DNA from: Bin87 sp034420475 | GTDB lineage: Bacteria > Chloroflexota > Dehalococcoidia > Lucifugimonadales > UBA3495 | DNA: 64,000 nt | Direction: 5' to 3' | Assembly: GCA_034420475.1 (NCBI GenBank) | Contig: DAOULH010000010.1 | Span: 186,001-250,000 of the forward strand | Part shown: positions 51,011-59,678 of the stretch, one piece after another | Position numbering within the stretch: position 1 is the stretch's first letter | Layout of the letters: each line of letters starts with the position of its first letter | Notes under the pieces: model-generated | What the model was told of the DNA's origin: nothing | The model's database searches: none | The model's input: the letters and a program-made list of their open reading frames with translations, nothing else | Translations under genes and position numbers: made by a program

Positions 51011-51997
51011 TCAGGCGTTTTCCTGCCGGTCGTGCTGCTCGAGCACCAGACGGGCGTTCGCCACGTCCCGGTTCATCTGAGAAATGAGGGCATCGATGCC
51101 ATCGAAGGTTTCCTGGCCGCGCAGCCGGGAAACGAACTCGAGCTTCAGATTTTCGTCGTAGATGTCGTCCGAGAAATCCAGCAGGTGCGCTTCGATCAGG
51201 CGCTGGCTGAGGCCGAAGGTGGGCCTCACGCCGATGCTGGTGGCCGCCATGTGGCGCACGCCGTTTACGGTGGCGTAGGTGGCGTACACGCCGTCGGCCG
51301 GGATCACGAAGTTCTCGATGGGAATGATGTTGGCGGTGGGGAAGCCCAGCTGACGGCCCATCTTGGCGCCGTGCACGACGATGCCGTCGGTGGCGTAGGG
51401 CCGTCCCAGCAGGAATTCCGCGCCATCAACGTTGCCGTCAGCCAGCGCGTTGCGGACCCGACGGCTGCGCACCGTGCTGCCCTCCAGTTCCAGGGGAGGC
51501 ACCGTCTCCACCCAGAAACCGAGGGCCGCTCCCCGGCGCCGCAGGTAGTCCAGGTTGCCGCTGCGGTTCCGCCCCAGGGCGAAGTCGGGGCCGGTGACGA
51601 TGCCGCGCATGTGGAGGCAATCGACCAGCATGTGCGTGAACTCGTTGGCGTCGAGATTGGCGATGTCGTTGGTGAACTCGACGCAGATCACGCTCTCGAT
51701 TCCGGCTTCGTGCAACAGCCGGATCTTTTCTTCGGGAGTGATGATCTTGGTTACGGTGCGTTCCGGGTTCACCACTTCCGCGGGATGGTTGCTGAAAGTG
51801 ATTACGGTGGGGATCAGCGGCGGCTCAGCCAACTCCAACATACGGCTCAGGAGGTGGCGATGTCCCCGATGCACGCCGTCAAACACGCCGATGGTAACGA
51901 CCGTGCCGGTGCTGTGTCGCGGCGCGGCATCCGCCAATGCCTGACGGAAGGCCCCCCGGCCCGGAGTTCCTGAAGTTGGATTGTCCGAGGAGAGCAT
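51011..51997 (-). CDS. ribF: Bifunctional riboflavin kinase/FAD synthetase
   Basis: A 328-aa protein. The N-terminal adenylyltransferase half has TIGVFDGVHRGHRHLL and VTGPDFALGRNRSGN. The C-terminal kinase half has GRQLGFPTANI and ADGVYATYATV, then AHLLDFSDDIYD. It makes FMN and FAD, relevant to the flavoenzymes of the window. The start is uncertain: ATG 51997 fits the usual N-terminal length, while the frame is open to 52222. Confidence 0.93.
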   Translation of the reverse strand: MLSSDNPTSGTPGRGAFRQALADAAPRHSTGTVVTIGVFDGVHRGHRHLLSRMLELAEPPLIPTVITFSNHPAEVVNPERTVTKIITPEEKIRLLHEAGIESVICVEFTNDIANLDANEFTHMLVDCLHMRGIVTGPDFALGRNRSGNLDYLRRRGAALGFWVETVPPLELEGSTVRSRRVRNALADGNVDGAEFLLGRPYATDGIVVHGAKMGRQLGFPTANIIPIENFVIPADGVYATYATVNGVRHMAATSIGVRPTFGLSQRLIEAHLLDFSDDIYDENLKLEFVSRLRGQETFDGIDALISQMNRDVANARLVLEQHDRQENA

Positions 51998-52275
51998 GGC
52001 GTCCAGGAGGCCGGTTGAGTTGGCAGATATGAGAACTGGCCGCACCGGAACGAGCGCCCGATTCGGGCCCCGCCTCATACTCATTGCGGCGTCAATTAGC
52101 GCATTGGATGGTAGCACAGGGCCCCAAGCCGGGCAAGCAGACTCGTTCTCTCGAACCGGCGATATACTGGGCGGCGTCGGCGGGACTAGACGCAAAAGCC
52201 CCGAAATTTGTCGCCGCGGCACTCGTCAACTGCGGCAAGATCGGTTTTAGAATGCGACCACGCAAATCACACTCA

Positions 52276-52851
52276 ATGAGAATATCGGGCGGCGCGTCCA
52301 GAGGACTCCCGTTAATCGGGGCGGCGGTGGCCGGAGTGCGACCGACAACTGAGAGGGTTAGATCCGCGATTTTCAACATTCTGCAACCCGACGAGGTTGA
52401 AGGCAGCCGTGTCCTTGACCTGTACGCCGGCACCGGCAGCCTCGGCATCGAAGCGCTCAGTCGCGGCGCAATGCAAGCCGACTTCGTGGAACGCAACCGA
52501 CGTCAATGTCGAGTGATACAGGAGAATTTGGACTTCACTGGTTACGGCGACGTTGGTCGTGTTGTTTGCGCTGAAGTGTTGGATTGGTTGAACAAGGCCG
52601 CAGTCAACGCGAACAATGACGACTCATACGATCTTGTCGTTCTGGATCCGCCCTACCGAATGGGAGAACCTACCCCAACCCTGGCACGACTGGCCCAATC
52701 CGGGCTGCTCAACCCGAAATCTACAGTAGTCGTCGGCTTCAGCAATCGCGTAACTTTACCCGTCGATGTCCATTGTCTGCATGAAATTGATCGACGCAGC
52801 TACGGAGACAATGCGGTAGGATTCTACGCCGTTCGCGCCGCCGCGAATTGA
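52276..52851 (+). CDS. rsmD: 16S rRNA (guanine966-N2)-methyltransferase
   Basis: A 191-aa methyltransferase. MRISGGASRGLPL is the conserved opening of RsmD, VRSAIFNIL follows, DLYAGTGSLGIEALSRGA is the SAM motif, and LVVLDPPYR is the catalytic DPPY. The ATG at 52276 is chosen because the family starts there; an ATG at 52252 is also in frame. It methylates G966 of 16S rRNA. Followed by coaD, the common neighbour pair. Confidence 0.93.
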   Translation: MRISGGASRGLPLIGAAVAGVRPTTERVRSAIFNILQPDEVEGSRVLDLYAGTGSLGIEALSRGAMQADFVERNRRQCRVIQENLDFTGYGDVGRVVCAEVLDWLNKAAVNANNDDSYDLVVLDPPYRMGEPTPTLARLAQSGLLNPKSTVVVGFSNRVTLPVDVHCLHEIDRRSYGDNAVGFYAVRAAAN

Positions 52852-52883
52852 CTGACGTTGACAACGAATTGGAGTATCCCTGA

Positions 52884-53372
52884 ATGGTAACCGCTCTTTA
52901 TCCCGGCACTTTCGACCCCGTGACCATGGGACACCTGAACGTGGCACAGCGGGCGGCCCGGCTGTTCGACAACCTGATCGTGGCCGTGTATGACACCCCT
53001 TCCAAGAGCCTGTTGTTCAACACCGAAGAGCGCGTCGGGTTGATGCGGGAGGCGGTGGCCGACATGTCCAACGTGACGGTCCGTCCGTTCAACGGTCTGG
53101 TGGTCAACACCGCCCGGAATGCCGGCGCGGCCGCCATCATCCGGGGCCTGCGCAGCGGTCCCGACTTCGAGTACGAGTCGCAGATGTTCTTCATGAACCG
53201 ACGCCTGGAACCCGAAGTCGACATGGTGTCGCTGATGAGCGACCAGGAGCACATGTTCATCAGTTCCAGCCTGCTCAAAGAAGTCGCTCAATTGGGCGGC
53301 GATATCTCCGGTATGGTCCCGGACCACGTGGCCCGGGCCCTGGCGGAAAAATACCAATTGCCGCAGCGGTAG
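52884..53372 (+). CDS. coaD: Phosphopantetheine adenylyltransferase
   Basis: A 162-aa nucleotidyltransferase. YPGTFDPVTMGHLNV contains the T/H-x-G-H motif, IRGLRSGPDFEYESQM is the substrate loop, and FISSSLLKEVAQLGGD is the second ATP motif. It makes dephospho-CoA in CoA synthesis, in keeping with the CoA-rich metabolism of the window. Begins 32 bases after rsmD. Confidence 0.95.
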   Translation: MVTALYPGTFDPVTMGHLNVAQRAARLFDNLIVAVYDTPSKSLLFNTEERVGLMREAVADMSNVTVRPFNGLVVNTARNAGAAAIIRGLRSGPDFEYESQMFFMNRRLEPEVDMVSLMSDQEHMFISSSLLKEVAQLGGDISGMVPDHVARALAEKYQLPQR

Positions 53373-53413
53373 CCGTTCACGCGCAATCTGAACCGCCGGC
53401 TAAGGGGGTCATC

Positions 53414-53977
53414 ATCGATATCAACAGCATTATCGACCGGATCGAATTGTTGGTGGACTCGAGCAAGTCCGTGCCGCTCAGCAGCAACGTCATGGTTGAC
53501 AGGAGCAAGATCGGCGAGCTCGTAGCGCAGCTGCGCATGGCCGTGCCTCAGGAGATCAGGCGCGCCGAGGAAATGTTGTCCCGCAAGGATGACATAATGT
53601 CCTCAGCCGTCTCCGAGGCCCACCAGGCACGCCAGCAGTTGGAACAGGATTTCCAGACCCGGCTCGGCGAACACGAACTGGGCCGAAAGGCCGAGGAAAT
53701 ACTGCGCGAGGCGGAAGCCGCGGCCCGGCGGATGATTGACCAGGCCGAGGGCGAGGCGGAAAACCGGCGGAACCAGGCCGACGCCTACGCCCTGCGCACC
53801 CTGCGGGACCTGGAGCGCGAACTGACCACGGCCACCGGTTCGGTGCGCAAGGGCATTGACATGCTCGCGGGTTCAACCCTGGCCGCCAACGCGAGTCCCG
53901 GCATCCCTTCTCCGCATGATTTCGCGCCCAACCCCAGCGACGAGAGGGAAACGGCCGACTACGGAACCCTCCACTAG
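53414..53977 (+). CDS. DivIVA/ATPase-b-like coiled-coil protein, probable AUC start
   Basis: A protein of about 187 aa, mostly helical. The conserved opening appears to be DINSIIDRIELLVDSSKSVP, which is in frame upstream of the first canonical start (TTG 53447). The only well-placed start is ATC at 53414, five bases after the strong ribosome site AAGGGGG; translation from 53447 would remove 11 conserved-looking residues. The rest is a long charged coiled coil (LGRKAEEILREAEAAARR). Such genes follow coaD in many Chloroflexota; the role is unknown, possibly envelope-linked. Confidence 0.7.
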   Translation: MDINSIIDRIELLVDSSKSVPLSSNVMVDRSKIGELVAQLRMAVPQEIRRAEEMLSRKDDIMSSAVSEAHQARQQLEQDFQTRLGEHELGRKAEEILREAEAAARRMIDQAEGEAENRRNQADAYALRTLRDLERELTTATGSVRKGIDMLAGSTLAANASPGIPSPHDFAPNPSDERETADYGTLH

Positions 53978-53997
53978 GTTGTCCGCCCAAATCAAAT

Positions 53998-54049
53998 GAT
54001 CACCGGGGCGGGACAACATCCGCCCCTTCATGTTGCGGAAGCGGTGATC
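53998..54049 (+). terminator. Nested hairpins after the coaD unit
   Basis: Inner 7-bp stem GGGGCGG (54005-54011) with CCGCCCC (54020-54026). Outer arms GATCACCG (53998-54005) and CGGTGATC (54042-54049) are complementary, so the two foldings compete over G54005. Likely a terminator region. Confidence 0.5.
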
Positions 54050-54086
54050 GGGGCCACCCCGACCCGCGGATGGGCACGTTTCACGC

Positions 54087-54117
54087 TTGACATCGGCGAC
54101 TCTCGCGGGTGTACAAT
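54087..54117 (+). promoter_or_regulatory. Promoter candidate for the bifunctional nuclease gene
   Basis: TTGACA (54087-54092) and TACAAT (54112-54117) with a 19-bp spacer, 85 bases upstream of the ATG at 54202. Confidence 0.5.
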
Positions 54118-54201
54118 CCAGCGTGCCCGCTGGTTGGAAATACACTTGGGCGTGATCCAACCACACCATCCCGGAAGCGTTGATTGGAGTGACGGAGCGA
54201 G

Positions 54202-54744
54202 ATGCGTGAACTGGTAATCGACAGCATCCGGATCAGCCAGATGAACTATCAACGGGTGGTGGTCCTCAAGGAACTGGCCACCGAGCTTTTCCTGTTGATC
54301 TGGATTGGCCCCACCGAGGCCGAAGCCATCGCGGTAAAAATGCAGGGCATGTCGGTTCCGCGGCCGCTCACGCACGACCTTTTCGTTGACCTGGTGAAGT
54401 CGGTGGGCGGAACGTTCGAACACATCCTGGTAAACGATCTTCAGAACGAGACGTTTTACGCCAAGATCGTGGTCAGGATCGGCGACCGCACCCACGAAAT
54501 AGACTCCCGGCCCAGCGACGCCATGGCGGTCGCCGTGCGGGCGGAGGTGCCGATTTACGTGGCTGACCAGGTCATGGACAAAGCCGCAATCTCGATGGAC
54601 CAGGAAACCGGGCAGCCCGCGGTCGCCCCGGAATCAGGAGGAGAATCGGCCCCCGCCGAGGTTACGGAAGAGGAACTCCAGGGACTGTCGGCCTTTACGG
54701 ATCTGATCAACGAACTGGACATGGAAGACTTTGAGCGGAAGTAA
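54202..54744 (+). CDS. Bifunctional nuclease (BFN, DUF151) domain protein
   Basis: A 180-aa protein. VVVLKELATELFLLIWIGPTEAEAIAV, RPLTHDLFVDLVKSVGG, and SRPSDAMAVAVRAEVPIYV are the BFN/DUF151 signature. The C-terminal 55 residues are an acidic tail seen in many homologues (TEEELQGLSAFTDLI). The UvrB/BFN family binds and may cleave nucleic acids. Ends with a good terminator before the atp operon. Confidence 0.88.
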   Translation: MRELVIDSIRISQMNYQRVVVLKELATELFLLIWIGPTEAEAIAVKMQGMSVPRPLTHDLFVDLVKSVGGTFEHILVNDLQNETFYAKIVVRIGDRTHEIDSRPSDAMAVAVRAEVPIYVADQVMDKAAISMDQETGQPAVAPESGGESAPAEVTEEELQGLSAFTDLINELDMEDFERK

Positions 54745-54785
54745 GCTCCAAATGCGTACCAGCGGCGCGACGACGAATGCTGCCC

Positions 54786-54808
54786 CGCCCCTGACGGTGG
54801 GGCGTTTT
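54786..54808 (+). terminator. Intrinsic terminator after the BFN gene
   Basis: Stem CGCCCC (54786-54791) with GGGGCG (54799-54804), loop TGACGGT, then TTTT. Separates the BFN gene from the atp promoter. Confidence 0.8.
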
Positions 54809-54844
54809 CGTAAGCGGGCTTACGATTTCTGCCATAATCTCCGA

Positions 54845-54873
54845 TTGACAGTTCGGAGTGCGGATGCTACGAT
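54845..54873 (+). promoter_or_regulatory. Sigma70-type promoter of the ATP synthase operon
   Basis: TTGACA (54845-54850), a 17-base spacer, TACGAT (54868-54873) with an extended TGC before the -10. Predicted transcription starts about 15 bases before the first ATG at 54895. Confidence 0.78.
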
Positions 54874-54894
54874 GCCTGCCGTTTGGAAACGGAA

Positions 54895-55173
54895 ATGCCG
54901 CAGTGGGTAATCACCGCGTTGCGGCTGACCGGCTTGGGTTGGTTCGTTGCTGTATGTATCGTCCTGGGCATCCTCGGAGGGCTCTGGCTGGGCAAGTTGA
55001 CCGGCCAGGTGGCGCTCCTGGTGTTGGTAGGAACGGTTTTGGGCAGCGTGGTAGCATTCTACGGGGTCTACCGAATGATCCTTCCCGCGGTTTACGGAAG
55101 CAACAATCCCAACCGCACCGCCAGCCGTTCCCAAAAACCGTGTTCTGACCGCGGAGGCAACGAACCGTCGTGA
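54895..55173 (+). CDS. AtpI/AtpZ-like ATP synthase accessory membrane protein
   Basis: A 92-aa protein with two hydrophobic segments (WFVAVCIVLGILGGLWLG and VALLVLVGTVLGSVVAFYG). The G-G-x-x-L-G-x-x-x-G pattern between them matches AtpI/AtpZ-type proteins that help assemble the c-ring or import Mg. First gene of the atp operon; its stop overlaps the GTG start of atpB. An in-frame TTG lies at 54883. Confidence 0.75.
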   Translation: MPQWVITALRLTGLGWFVAVCIVLGILGGLWLGKLTGQVALLVLVGTVLGSVVAFYGVYRMILPAVYGSNNPNRTASRSQKPCSDRGGNEPS

Positions 55174-56192
55174 CCACCAAACGAGTACTCCTGCTGCTCG
55201 GCATCGTGTCGGCAGTCCTCCTGATCGTAGGTTTCGTCGTTGGCGCGGTCGGCTCCCGGATGTTTGGGCTGGAACGGCCGTTCGTTTCGCAGCCGGGAAT
55301 CCACCTGCCTCCTGATCCCGTGTTCCCCGCCTCCGTTCGCGAAAGCGTGGTCGGATACCGGGTCGCCGATAAGAAGACAGAAGACAAAGGCGAAAAGACA
55401 ACCGACCACGGAGCGGCTGAAGGCAAGGAAGGCGCCGGAGAGGAGCATCACGGCCTGGGCCTGATGCAGTTCGCCGTCACCAACACCATGCTTTCGGCAT
55501 GGCTGACCAGCATCATCATGCTGGTGTTCTTCATCGGAGGCGCGCGCAACCCCAAGGTCATTCCCAGCCGGCTGCAGGCCCTGGTCGAGATGCTGTTCGA
55601 GTTAGTGCTCAACTTCGCCTCCAGCATCCTCGGGCCGGAGATGGGCCGCCGGGCTTTCCCGGTGGTCGCCACCATTTTCTTCTTCGTATTGTTCAATGCC
55701 TGGATAGCGATCTTCCTCATCCCGATATACCAGGCGGTGGGCTACGGCGCGCAGTTGGGAGGCGAGTTCAAACTGGCCACGCACTTGGTGCGGCCGGCTG
55801 GCACCGACCTGAACTTCCCGCTGGCGTTGGCGCTGGTGTCGTTCGTGTTCGTCGAGTACTGGGGTTTCCGGGCCCACGGGTTCGGCTACCTCAAGAAGTT
55901 CTTTGCCTTCGGAGATCTGCTCCGCGGCCGTCCGTCGGGCCTGATCAACGTCTTCGTGGGTATCCTGGAACTGGTGTCGGAACTGGTGCGCATCGTGTCG
56001 TTCACCTTCCGTCTGTTCGGGAACATGACCGCCGGCGAGATCCTGGTGGTTATGATCACCTTCCTCGTTCCTTTCATCGCCACCCAGTTCGTCTTCGGAT
56101 TGGAACTCCTGGTGGGTCTGATCCAGTCGGTCATTTTCGCGGGGCTCACCCTGGTGTTCCTGTCGGTGGCCGTGAGTCACGAGGAGCACTGA
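55170..56192 (+). CDS. atpB: ATP synthase F0 subunit a
   Basis: A 340-aa polytopic subunit starting with GTG. After an N-terminal helix and a charged linker of about 40 residues (KKTEDKGEKTTDHG), the core shows FVLFNAWIAIFLIPIYQAVGYGAQ and VSFTFRLFGNMTAGEI, which holds the essential Arg facing the c-ring. Conducts protons with subunit c. The linker is longer than in most homologues. Confidence 0.95.
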   Translation: MTTKRVLLLLGIVSAVLLIVGFVVGAVGSRMFGLERPFVSQPGIHLPPDPVFPASVRESVVGYRVADKKTEDKGEKTTDHGAAEGKEGAGEEHHGLGLMQFAVTNTMLSAWLTSIIMLVFFIGGARNPKVIPSRLQALVEMLFELVLNFASSILGPEMGRRAFPVVATIFFFVLFNAWIAIFLIPIYQAVGYGAQLGGEFKLATHLVRPAGTDLNFPLALALVSFVFVEYWGFRAHGFGYLKKFFAFGDLLRGRPSGLINVFVGILELVSELVRIVSFTFRLFGNMTAGEILVVMITFLVPFIATQFVFGLELLVGLIQSVIFAGLTLVFLSVAVSHEEH

Positions 56193-56295
56193 TGGCCTGA
56201 CGTTTGTCCCCATCAAGGCACCGTTGCCCCGTGGTTTGACGGCCAGGGGCGAGGCAAAATCACGCGACCAATTTCGGTTCGGAGGATTAACAACA

Positions 56296-56580
56296 ATGGC
56301 ACTTGACCTTACGATGTTCACCACTTTGCTGTCGGTGGGTGCGCAGGCGATTACCGCGGATGGCGCCAAGTTCCTGGCGGCCGGCCTGGCCATCGCCCTC
56401 GGCGTGGTCGGACCTGGTGTGGGTATCGGAATCCTCGGCGCGGGCGCGATGAACGCCATCGGCCGCAACCCGGACGCCGCCGGTTCCATTACCACCAACA
56501 TGATCCTGGCCATCGCGTTCGCTGAGGCTTTGGGCATTTACTCGCTCATCGTCGCGGTGATCCTGCTCTTCGTGGTGTAA
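56296..56580 (+). CDS. atpE: ATP synthase F0 subunit c
   Basis: A 94-aa hairpin of two helices. The loop GRNPDAAG is present and the ion-binding Glu is in AFAEALGIYSL. Residues around it (Ile where sodium types have Gln, Ala after the Glu) point to proton rather than sodium use. GGAGG precedes the ATG at 56296. Confidence 0.96.
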   Translation: MALDLTMFTTLLSVGAQAITADGAKFLAAGLAIALGVVGPGVGIGILGAGAMNAIGRNPDAAGSITTNMILAIAFAEALGIYSLIVAVILLFVV

Positions 56581-56584
56581 CAAC

Positions 56585-57088
56585 ATGGTTGAACTGGGAC
56601 TGAACGTTCCGTCGCTGATCAGCTACCTGATCAACTACGTCGTCCTTCTGATCCTGCTGGGAGCGCTGGCCTACCGGCCGCTGCTCAACGCTCTGGACAG
56701 CCGAGTCGAGAGCATTCGGGAAAGCCTGGCCGCCGCCGACCGCGCTCGCGAGGAAGCAGCCACGTCCCGCTCCGCCATCGAGGAGGAGCTCAACGAAGCG
56801 CGACGTGAAGGCCAGCGGCTTCTGGATCAGGCGCGCGAGGCTGCCGAACGTTTCCGGGAAGAGGAGATGGGACGCGCCCGCCAGGCGGCGGAGGAATTTT
56901 CCGAGCGCGCCCGGGCCGACATCGCCCGGGAGCGAGACGCCGCCATCAACGAGGTCCGGGCTGCCTTCGGAGACCTGGCGATTTCCGCCGCCGAACGGAT
57001 CATCCGTCGCAGCGTGGACCGCCAGGCGCATCAGGAGTTGATCGATCAAGTCCTGGCCGAAGGCGAACAGGCGCTGCGCCGCAACTAA
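56585..57088 (+). CDS. atpF: ATP synthase F0 subunit b
   Basis: A 167-aa protein: one N-terminal membrane helix (YLINYVVLLILLGALAYRPL) and a long charged coiled coil. A single b subunit (no b-prime) is present. Starts four bases after atpE. Confidence 0.95.
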   Translation: MVELGLNVPSLISYLINYVVLLILLGALAYRPLLNALDSRVESIRESLAAADRAREEAATSRSAIEEELNEARREGQRLLDQAREAAERFREEEMGRARQAAEEFSERARADIARERDAAINEVRAAFGDLAISAAERIIRRSVDRQAHQELIDQVLAEGEQALRRN

Positions 57089-57179
57089 CCTGCGACCTTG
57101 CCCGCGCCCCAGGCATGAAACGAGCGTGGCTGCCCGCAAAGCGGCCACGCCAGCATAGGAACTAGGGAGACAAGAACCC

Positions 57180-57719
57180 GTGGCAAACCGCCTGTCCGGT
57201 CAGCGCTACGCCCAGGCCATCTTTGAGCTGGCCGAGGAACACGAGCAGTTGGAACCGTGGGACCAGGAACTCCGGCTGGCCGCCGATGTGCTCGGCGACG
57301 AGGAGTTCAGTCTCTTCCTGCGGCACGCTGAAGTGCCCCTGGATCGCAAGATCGCGGCCATCGACGAAGTGCTGTCCGAAGCCCATCCTATGGTTCGCAA
57401 CCTGGTGGCGTTGCTGGTCAGCCGGGGCGGTGTGGATGCCATGCGGGATGTCCAGGAAGCCTACACCCACCTGCTGGACGACCGATTGGGGCGGCAACGG
57501 GTGGAAGTAACCGCCGCCGTGGAGCTGGAACAGGCCGAACTGGACCGTATCACCGACCTGGTTGGGCGCATGGTAGGCAAGGAAGTGGTGGTCACTGCCA
57601 GTGTGGATGAGTCCATCCTGGGCGGGCTGATCATCCAGATTGGCGATCAATTGCTGGACGGCAGCGCAAGTTCCGCCCTGGAACGGCTCCGCCAGACGGT
57701 CCGCGCGCAAGCGGCCTGA
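57180..57719 (+). CDS. atpH: ATP synthase F1 subunit delta
   Basis: A 179-aa delta subunit starting at GTG with a GGGAG site. RYAQAIFELAEEHEQLE and the C-terminal VDESILGGLIIQIGDQLLDGS are diagnostic. Connects F1 to subunit b. Followed after 13 bases by the PH-repeat gene. Confidence 0.95.
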   Translation: MANRLSGQRYAQAIFELAEEHEQLEPWDQELRLAADVLGDEEFSLFLRHAEVPLDRKIAAIDEVLSEAHPMVRNLVALLVSRGGVDAMRDVQEAYTHLLDDRLGRQRVEVTAAVELEQAELDRITDLVGRMVGKEVVVTASVDESILGGLIIQIGDQLLDGSASSALERLRQTVRAQAA

Positions 57720-57732
57720 TAAGGAGACTTTC

Positions 57733-59619
57733 ATGAGCCTTCACGCCGACAACACAAACGCCATTCTGCAGGCTCTGCAATGCATCGATGGGATTGACTC
57801 CATCGACAGTAAGAACGAGTTCACCGAACTTCCCAACGTGCTCGACAATGGGGAAATTCCCTTGATGGCAATCAAGTGCTCGCGTACGGGCAGTTTTGGC
57901 AATGGACTGATGGTCGCGACTGATCGGCGGGTTCTCTGGCTGCGTAAAGGCCGCAGTCTCGCGGTCGAGGAAATGCTTTACGCGGCGATAGCATCGGTCG
58001 AAGCCAAGCGTCCGGGCGGAACGATCAAACTGGAAGGATCAGACGGCAAGTTTGAAATCGCCAATACCACGAAATCACTTACGCTCCCGTTCGCAGACTT
58101 TGTTCGCGAGAAGGCAGCTGGTGGTTACACGCCCCCTGAGCCTGAACCGGATACTGATGTCCAGCCGGCTGTCGAAGAGGCCTTTGGCGAGCTGCTGCCG
58201 GGTCTGGTCGAAGAAGACCCCAGGTCCGCGGCGATCAGTGATGCCTTGCACGCCATTCCGGGCATTCAGGGTATTGGCATAAAGAACGAATTCACCGAGC
58301 TGCTGGACTTGATGGAGGACGACGAGTTGCCCAAAGCCGCCATGAAGTGCGTCGCTCCCGGATCTTTCGGCAGCGGATTGGCAGTGGCCACTGACCGGAG
58401 GGTTCTCTGGCTGCGTAAGGGTCGCAATCTTGACGTTCAGTACGTGGCGTATTCGGCGATCGTAGAGGTCAATTCGAAAGAGGGAAAGATCGACAGCGAG
58501 CTCACGCTGGTGTTCCTGAACGACCTGGGAATCAACGAAGAGTTCAAACTCACCAACGCGACCAGGGACCTCACGGAGTTCTTTGCCGGAATTGTCAGTG
58601 CCGGCATCAACCCTGGCACTGCCAAAGCCGCCGCGATCGAAAACGTACTGGGCATGATGGACGCCAGCGATCCCAAATCGGTTGCCATACGGGATGCCCT
58701 CCGAGCCTGTGATGGCATTGAAAAACTTGCGGGTCGTCGCGAGTTTATCGAACTTCCGAGCGTCCTGTACGACGCTGAGCTACCGAAGATGCTGATGGCC
58801 TGCTTCTTGGGCCGTGACGTGGGTGTGCTGGTGGCCACCAACGATCGGGTTATCCATGTTCGTTTTACCAAGGGAGGTAAACAGGTTTCGTGGAAGCAAC
58901 TACCCTATGCCCAAATCAATTCGGTAGATGTGAGCGATCCCAACGACGCGATCAGATTTGCCGGGACCGATGACGATATCCGCGTGACCAAAGCCGAGCC
59001 ATTGCTGGTTCCCCGGTTCGCCGATTTCGTGCGCGAGAAGGTTGCTCCGTACATCGCTGCTGAAGCGGAAGCCGCCGAGCACTCGCAATCCAAGGCCAAC
59101 AGTATCATGGAGGCTTTGCGTAACAGCGGCGCCGATACTGCCATGTTCAGCAAATGGGAAGTCGGGGCATTGCCGGACATCCTCGCTGACGGAGAGTTGC
59201 CGGAAAAAGTCGTTGGCGGCAAGTACAATGGGAGCATTGGAATCCTCGTAGCCACGGATCGTCGTCTCCTGTTTGTTGACAAGGGCCTTTTTGGGTCTCT
59301 GCAGGTGGAAGACTTTCCGTATCCGATGATCCAATCGGTTCGTAGCACTGCCGGAGCGATGTTTGGCAGCGTGACCATCAGGACTGCCGGCGGTTCAGCA
59401 ATGATCGATGATATCGTGAAACGCTTTGCGAGCGAAATGGCCGCCCATGTCCGGTACAAAACAATGGGACTCAATGGAACCGCTGCTCCAACCGCGGCCG
59501 CCGGAGTTGGCGGATCGATTTCGATTGCGGACGAATTGCTGAAATTGGCGCAGTTGCGCGATGCCGGCATACTCACTGATGAGGAATTTGAGGCCCGAAA
59601 AACGAAACTGCTCGACTGA
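57733..59619 (+). CDS. Four-repeat bacterial PH-domain protein with SHOCT tail, inside the atp operon
   Basis: A 628-aa protein. Four units of about 120 residues each contain a conserved GSFGNGLMVATDRRVLWL-like strand, at about residues 5-130, 160-290, 315-435 and 450-575. They match YokE/bPH_9-type PH-like domains. The C-terminal 30 residues form a SHOCT motif (LAQLRDAGILTDEEFEARK), typical of proteins that associate with membranes or oligomerise. There is no signal or membrane helix. GGAGA precedes the ATG. Its place between atpH and atpA is unusual; whether it acts on the ATP synthase is unknown. Confidence 0.85.
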   Translation: MSLHADNTNAILQALQCIDGIDSIDSKNEFTELPNVLDNGEIPLMAIKCSRTGSFGNGLMVATDRRVLWLRKGRSLAVEEMLYAAIASVEAKRPGGTIKLEGSDGKFEIANTTKSLTLPFADFVREKAAGGYTPPEPEPDTDVQPAVEEAFGELLPGLVEEDPRSAAISDALHAIPGIQGIGIKNEFTELLDLMEDDELPKAAMKCVAPGSFGSGLAVATDRRVLWLRKGRNLDVQYVAYSAIVEVNSKEGKIDSELTLVFLNDLGINEEFKLTNATRDLTEFFAGIVSAGINPGTAKAAAIENVLGMMDASDPKSVAIRDALRACDGIEKLAGRREFIELPSVLYDAELPKMLMACFLGRDVGVLVATNDRVIHVRFTKGGKQVSWKQLPYAQINSVDVSDPNDAIRFAGTDDDIRVTKAEPLLVPRFADFVREKVAPYIAAEAEAAEHSQSKANSIMEALRNSGADTAMFSKWEVGALPDILADGELPEKVVGGKYNGSIGILVATDRRLLFVDKGLFGSLQVEDFPYPMIQSVRSTAGAMFGSVTIRTAGGSAMIDDIVKRFASEMAAHVRYKTMGLNGTAAPTAAAGVGGSISIADELLKLAQLRDAGILTDEEFEARKTKLLD

Positions 59620-59678
59620 TCAGCAATCGCCCTTCTTGCTTCAGTCGCTGCCGACAAATCACACAAGGAGACTCGCCG

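Noticed and set aside
56296..56580. Sodium-type ATP synthase c subunit
   Set aside because: The sodium-ligand residues next to the Glu (Gln in helix 1, Ser/Thr after the Glu) are missing.
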